Source of the DNA: Silybum marianum
Taxonomy: Eukaryota > Streptophyta > Magnoliopsida > Asterales > Asteraceae
Length of the DNA stretch: 64,000 nucleotides
NCBI GenBank assembly: GCA_036898165.1
Contig: CM072541.1
Span: 26,376,501-26,440,500, forward strand
Reading direction: 5' to 3'
Shown here one piece after another: positions 59,131 to 64,000 of the stretch. The position numbers and the translations under genes were made by a program. The notes under the pieces were generated by a model. It ran no database searches. It had not been told where the DNA came from and worked only from the letters and a program-made list of their open reading frames with translations. The first letter of the stretch is position 1, and every line of letters starts with the position of its first letter.

Positions 59131-60086
59131 TTTTTTGCAAAAATAAGGCTGTTTTAAAAAAGTTTTGTAAAAATAGGGTTGTTTAAAATTCTTTTGTAAA
59201 AATAGGGGTGTTCCAAGATTAAACATTTTTATAACTTCAACCCCTTAACTTTTTAAACAAATTTCAATGGCTAAACATCTTTACAATTTTAACCCCTTAA
59301 CTTTTTAAACAAATTTCAATTACACAATTTTCTTTTCTTTATTTTTATATTGCATATTTGTTGTATTTTTTTTATATATACTAATTTTTTTTATTTTTCT
59401 TTTTAATTAAATGGTTTTTACACATCATTGTCTTTTCAATTACATTATTTATTATTATTTTTTGATTAAAATCTTTATTCAAGATCTTTATGTCAAAAAA
59501 TACAAACTATTATAAGTTTGAATTTTGAATTACGTAAAGAAGATTATGTAAATATTTAGGAGATTTTGGGATAAATAAAGGCAAACATATCTAGACCCGT
59601 TATATGTATATTGTATTTTCAATTCTTTTTAATAAATCTTTTACCATTATAAAAAGTTAGAAATTTCATTTTCATAATTTTTTACTATTATCTTTTTTTC
59701 ATTATTAGTTTTGACAAATTACTTATTGTTGTTTTATTTTTACCTTTATTTTGAATTAAAAACATATAAACAACAATTTATTTGGATATAAATAAAATAG
59801 AAATACATAATTCTTCATTTAAATAAACAATATGACATTAAGGATGATGATGAAAATTGATGAAGAATAAGTATTATATTTATAGCATCCAAAAAATATT
59901 TGATTTTATACAAAAAAAGAAATTATTATTTTTACCTAAATTAAATACACAATTTTTAACGTTTTATTTTGATTTGATTATATAAAATATTTTATTTTTG
60001 CTATTGATTTGATTTGATTATATATACTATATTTTATAGCCTTTGTAAACTAATGCCGTTTGGTAATTTAATATTTTAAACATTTA

Positions 60087-60414
60087 GGGCGCGTTTGGTT
60101 CGTGGGATTGTAATGGATTTCGAGAGATTTGGATTTAAAATCCAATTCATTCATGTGTTTGGTTGGCATAATGGTAAAGATTTAAAATCCCGTGAACAAT
60201 GGATTTTAGAATCCTTCCTAAAACCTTGGTATTTCAAAACCAATCCCAAGGATTCCCCTTTGCCCTAATTTGAAATCCACATGCGTCCTTCTTTCTCTAA
60301 CCAAACACAATGAAGGATTTAAAATCCAATCCAATCCAATCCAATCCCTCCAAATCCAATTCCCTTCGTGAAATCCAATTCCCTTGAAAATAATCCCGCG
60401 AACCAAACGCACCC
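60087..60414. mobile_element. Tourist-like MITE, nested
   Basis: Ends GGGCGCGTTTGGTTCGTGGG and, inward from the right, GGGTGCGTTTGGTTCGCGGG. TTA flanks both sides (60084-60086 and 60415-60417). An 'aatcc' repeat fills the right side. It inserted into the larger element 58888-61387. Confidence 0.8.
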
Positions 60415-61396
60415 TTAGTTGATTTGAATTTAACATGTAGTATATAATCAAATCAATTCATTTCAAAATAATTTTAGTAAATAATATATAATCAAAAACT
60501 CAACACCATTGGTTTGATTTTAAATATTTTAAATATTTTAGTTGATTTGATTTTATACATCAATAAATGTAAAAATTATGTAAATGCAAATAATATTTAA
60601 CATCGGTATTAACTATTTATTTATAAGAATTAAACTTATACATAAAATATAACAAAAATATAGTAAAAATAAAGGGGTGTCATCAAAAGTATTTATGAGA
60701 TATTTTTAATAAAAATATAATAAATTAGTTTTAATTATCTATTTACAATTACTAAATTTATACAAAATATATGATGAGGGTATAATATAATAACTAAAAA
60801 GAAGGTAAAGGTGTAACTAGAATTTATTGTCATATTAAAGGGATTGAATTTAAAATAGTTGTGGAGCTCTACTACCCTATTTTTACAAAATAAATTTAAA
60901 ACTACCCTATTTTTACAAAATAATTTTAAACAACCATATTTTTACAAAGTTTTTTTAAAACAACCTTATTTTCGCAAAAAACTCTAGCGGTGGGTGGGGT
61001 GGTGGAATGATAATATCAATTGATGGTATATTAATTGACGGTGGTGATAGTGGCGGCAGTGGCGGTGGTGGTGGCGGTTATGTTGCCGGCGAGGGTGGTG
61101 CAGGTGCGACAAGGGTGGTGTGGGTGGGGAGGGGCGCGGCGAGGGTGGTGGTTAAAATTATTTTTTGTCTTTCTAAGTGAAAATTATATGTTATGTTACG
61201 TTTGCCACGAAATGGTATTCAAAATCCTTCACATATGCTAAGGAATGATCAAATCCCTCAATCATGGAATTCGGTGGAATCCAATCAATTCATTCCACAA
61301 ACCAAACAGCGTTAAGGAATTTGGTCAAATGAATTTGTCATTCCAATTCCATTAAATTCATTTGAATTCCGCGAACCAAACAACCCCTTATTGTAC

Positions 61397-61472
61397 GATT
61401 AGGTTAAGGAGTATGATAATATAACGCAGTTGATGAGAAGAGATGATTTACATACAAGTGATGCACATAACA
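61397..61472 (+). repeat. Direct repeat, right copy
   Basis: The longer partner of 58826-58888. The sequence TTATTGTACG precedes it (61388-61397) and TTATTGTGCG follows it (61474-61483), so the ancestral unit was a tandem duplication of about 86 bp. Confidence 0.75.
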
Positions 61473-61483
61473 CTTATTGTGCG

Positions 61484-63280
61484 AATAACTTTGTTGTAGA
61501 TGAAGGTTTACGTACGGATCGAAGCAACAAAAAAGTTTAAAACCCCTTTGTTATTTGACATTCTGAAGAAGATGTTTTTGGATTGATCTCGACCTAAACA
61601 TCCTCACTGGAATATCGAGGTGAATCTCCAATAGATCTTGAAAATCTAATTTTTTTTTTAAGTTTCATTCTTTGATCGTACTGAAGAAGTTTTTTATGTG
61701 AGTTGTTCTGGAATCAAGTAGATCTTCACATATTGAAAAATTATTAAATCAAAGTTGGGTCTCTAAAATGAGGGGTTGATTTAATCTGTAATTTTTATTT
61801 ATTTTTTTGGTTTAGGGCTTTTGCATCGTTGATGATCAACTTTATGATAAGGATGGTGAATATTAAATAAAAACAGAAAATTTGAAAATTTTATAAGGAA
61901 AATATATTTTAACATCATTTATACAAAAAAAAATTATCCGGGTAAGTTTTAGTAAACAACCCGTAAGCATCAGAGACTATCAATTAAATTATAGATTCAA
62001 CAATACCCCGACCACAGTTCTAACATATTAAAAACTCTAAAACAAGACAACAAAATATATATATATATATATATATTCATATATCATTCATTAAAGTGGA
62101 ATTTATTGATGTTTTGCAACCTTGAAATTTTGTAAATTTTCTTCCAAAATAATATTTATAGCAAATTCCCTTTAGATAAACAAAACCATCCAATCATTCT
62201 AAAACTCACCCTCCATTTAGATTAGTCTTATTTTAACGACACTTATTGTTAAAAATGATATTATTTAATTGTAGCAGAATTAAAATGGCAGAGTATAACT
62301 ATGAGATTGCCTACTTGATAGACAAAACTAAAGTTGTTGCTATTTCTAGTGTTAATTGTTTCTTAAAAAAATATCAGATAATGATATTCAAGTGAATATA
62401 TGATTACTTCGTAAACTTTTTTCAAACATAAATAAATTGAATGTCTAGTTTTTAAGATTATTGTCTTTTTTCTTTGAAAATAAATAAAAATTGCAATTTA
62501 ACCAATGTTAATATAAATGTACAACGTGGTCAAGATATTTTTGGTATTTATATTTATAATTATTTTTTAAAACTATTTGTTTTTAACATAATTTCTCTTT
62601 ATTATTTTATTAAATCAATGCCTAAAATATTTTAATAGAATAATGTTGATTAATACAGATATTTTACTTAAAGTATTTGATTAATATATGTTTTTATACT
62701 TTTAATAGGATAATATTATTAAATATATGTTTTTATACTTTTAATAGTGTAATCCCCATAACCGGTTTGGATAACCTGGGCCGGGTCCAAACCAGTCCTT
62801 CATTATTATTATTTTGATGAATTCTTAACAATACACTCTTTAATATATGTAATTATGTCACTTAAATACATTTTATTTTAATTTCGATTCAAAATTACAT
62901 TCAATTATTAGAAAAAAAATTAAAAATACACTTATTGATTTTCATCATTATCGGAAACGCGTGTCAGATTGAGTTGAAGAGTTCCTATTTTTTTAATTCT
63001 TCTATTACCCAAAAGAAAAAAAAAAGAAGTTTTAAATAGCTAATTTGATATTAGTATCAATATATTTTTTTCAATTTTTTTTATAGGGAGAATTTCATAC
63101 ACGTCCTTAAAAACTTGCATTATTACGCATATATCCTTCTAAACCTCTAAAACTCATATATATATATATATATCATTCTCCCTAATTTAATTATTATTAA
63201 AATATTTAAAAAATACAAATTTACTTAACTACCCTTCTAAACTATCCTAATTTATTTAAGGAAAAAAAAATCAAAACCTA
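61484..63280. other. Intergenic, no gene seen
   Basis: AT-rich sequence with (TA)n tracts at 62057-62076 and 63157-63172 and a GC-rich fragment near 62760-62800 ('ggataacctgggccgggtcc') related to 16468-16960. No gene. Confidence 0.4.
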
Positions 63281-63299
63281 ACATATGCTACCCCAACTC

Positions 63300-63910
63300 C
63301 GTCTTCCCCACCACCCATCTTCTAAAACCCACCTTTCTTTTTTCCGGCCACCACCATTTTTTCCGGCAACCACCATTTTTTCCGGCAACCACCCTTTTAA
63401 AACGCACCTTTCTTTTTTCCCGCCACCACCATTTTTTCTGGCAACAACCCTTCTAAAACCCACCTTCCTTTTTCCGGCCATCACCATTTTTTCCGGCAAC
63501 CACCCTTCTAAAACACACCTTCCTTTTTTCCGGGTTTTAGAAGGGTGGTTGCCGGAAAAAATGGTGGTGGCCGAAAAAGAAGAAGGTGGGTTTTAGAAGG
63601 GTGGTTGCCGGAAAAAAAGAAGGTACGTTTTAGAAGGGTGGTTGCCGGAAAAAATGGTGGTGGCCGGAAAAAAAGGTGGGTTTTAGAAGATAGGTTGCCG
63701 GAAAAAATGGTGGTGGCCGGAAAAAAGGAAGGTGCGTTTTAGAAGGGTGGTTGCCGGAAAAAAAAGTGGTGGCCGGAAAAAAGGAAGGTGCATTTTAGAA
63801 GGGTGGTTGCCGGAAAAAATGGTGGTGATCGGGAAAAAGGGAGGTGGGTTTTAGAATATAGGTTGCCGGAAAAAATGGTGGTGGCCGGAAAAAAGAAAGG
63901 TGGGTTTAGA
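63300..63910. repeat. Inverted minisatellite array
   Basis: Units of about 45-65 bp built from 'ggtggttgccgg', 'aaaaaatggtggtggccgg', 'aaaaaaggaaggtg' and 'gttttagaaggg'. About four units lie on one strand (63310-63535) and about six on the other (63533-63905), meeting head to head near 63535. The frames seen on both strands are repeat artefacts. Confidence 0.8.
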
Positions 63911-63918
63911 TAGGGATG

Positions 63919-64000
63919 GAAACGGGGCGGGTATTGGGCGGGTAATGCATTCCCTGTCCCCGACCCCGACCCCCGTTTAAACCCCCCGTCCCCGCCCCCG
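63919..64000. mobile_element. GC-rich transposon end, cut by the window
   Basis: Begins TAGGGATGGAAACGGGGCGG and continues with C-rich 'cccgaccccg' repeats to the window edge. It resembles the left edge of 16468-16960. The remainder lies outside the window. Confidence 0.45.

Larger units (their letters stand above)
58888..61387. mobile_element. 2.5-kb inverted-repeat element with nested MITE
   Basis: Ends 'tgtgtttggttcgcagaatg' and, inward from the right, 'ggggttgtttggttcgcgga'. Sub-terminal 'gaattggaat' and 'aatgaatt' motifs are mirrored. A second pair of inverted arms carries 'caaaaataaggctgtttta' (59140) and 'aaaacaaccttattttcgca' (60957). GC-rich 'gggtggcggtagcggt' minisatellites lie just inside each arm (59030-59130 and 60990-61155). 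The AT-rich centre contains a later MITE (60087-60414). Probably a non-autonomous PIF/Harbinger relative; no transposase frame. Confidence 0.6.

Noticed and set aside
58751..59226. Pro/Thr/His-rich frames on the minus strand
   Set aside because: They are produced by the 'ggtggcggtagcggt' minisatellite in a transposon block.
63278..63742. Frames rich in PEKMVVAGK-like repeats on both strands
   Set aside because: They are translations of the inverted minisatellite array and do not represent a protein.
1..64000. CRISPR arrays, operons, phage or viral genes
   Set aside because: No regularly spaced repeats with unique spacers and no prokaryotic gene structure. Genes are intron-bearing plant genes apart from the UGT, and no viral motif was seen.

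Overview
This is a 64 kb window of AT-rich nuclear DNA from a flowering plant, almost certainly a eudicot. GT-AG introns, plant-specific gene families and a dense load of plant DNA transposons support this. The UGT79-like glycosyltransferase suggests an asterid, but I cannot name the species. Most of the sequence is intergenic and repeat-derived. No bacterial, organellar or viral genes are visible.

I can support five protein-coding genes. (1) 17426-20550, plus strand, 7 exons: a CIB/bHLH62-78-type bHLH transcription factor of 468 residues. (2) About 33.2-34.95 kb, plus strand: a putative acidic, Ser-rich, tail-anchored protein whose frame is broken in a GAT/GAA repeat. (3) 38764-42346, minus strand, 13 exons: a ROF1/FKBP62-type co-chaperone of 569 residues (three FKBP domains, TPRs, calmodulin-binding-like helix). 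(4) 46345-51191, minus strand, 6 exons: an FKBP15-type secretory PPIase of 157 residues ending in KNEL, with a 2.7 kb last intron. (5) 56570-58018, plus strand, one exon: a UGT79-like sugar-on-glycoside glycosyltransferase of 482 residues. From memory, bHLH78/CIB2, ROF2 and FKBP15-2 are consecutive Arabidopsis loci, so genes 1, 3 and 4 look like an ancient syntenic block spread apart here by transposons.

Regulation can be read in places. The FKBP15 gene has a perfect ER-stress element (CCAAT-N9-CCACG overlapping a TGACGTGG box) just upstream of its ATG, which fits its ER-retention signal. The FKBP62 gene has an imperfect heat-shock element next to a TATA box. The bHLH gene has a TATA box followed by a CT-rich leader.

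The rest is a transposon mosaic. It includes Mutator-like elements (two with perfect 9-bp target duplications), CACTA-derived foldback elements, PIF/Harbinger (Tourist-like) MITEs with TTA/TAA duplications, hAT MITEs with 8-bp duplications, a Stowaway MITE, several inverted-repeat MITE families sitting inside (TA)n microsatellites, tRNA-derived SINEs and one TRIM in an FKBP15 intron. No full-length LTR retrotransposon was seen. I found no evidence for a wholly new biological system. The most useful leads are the stress elements, the syntenic block, the frame-broken gene and the well-dated insertion structures.
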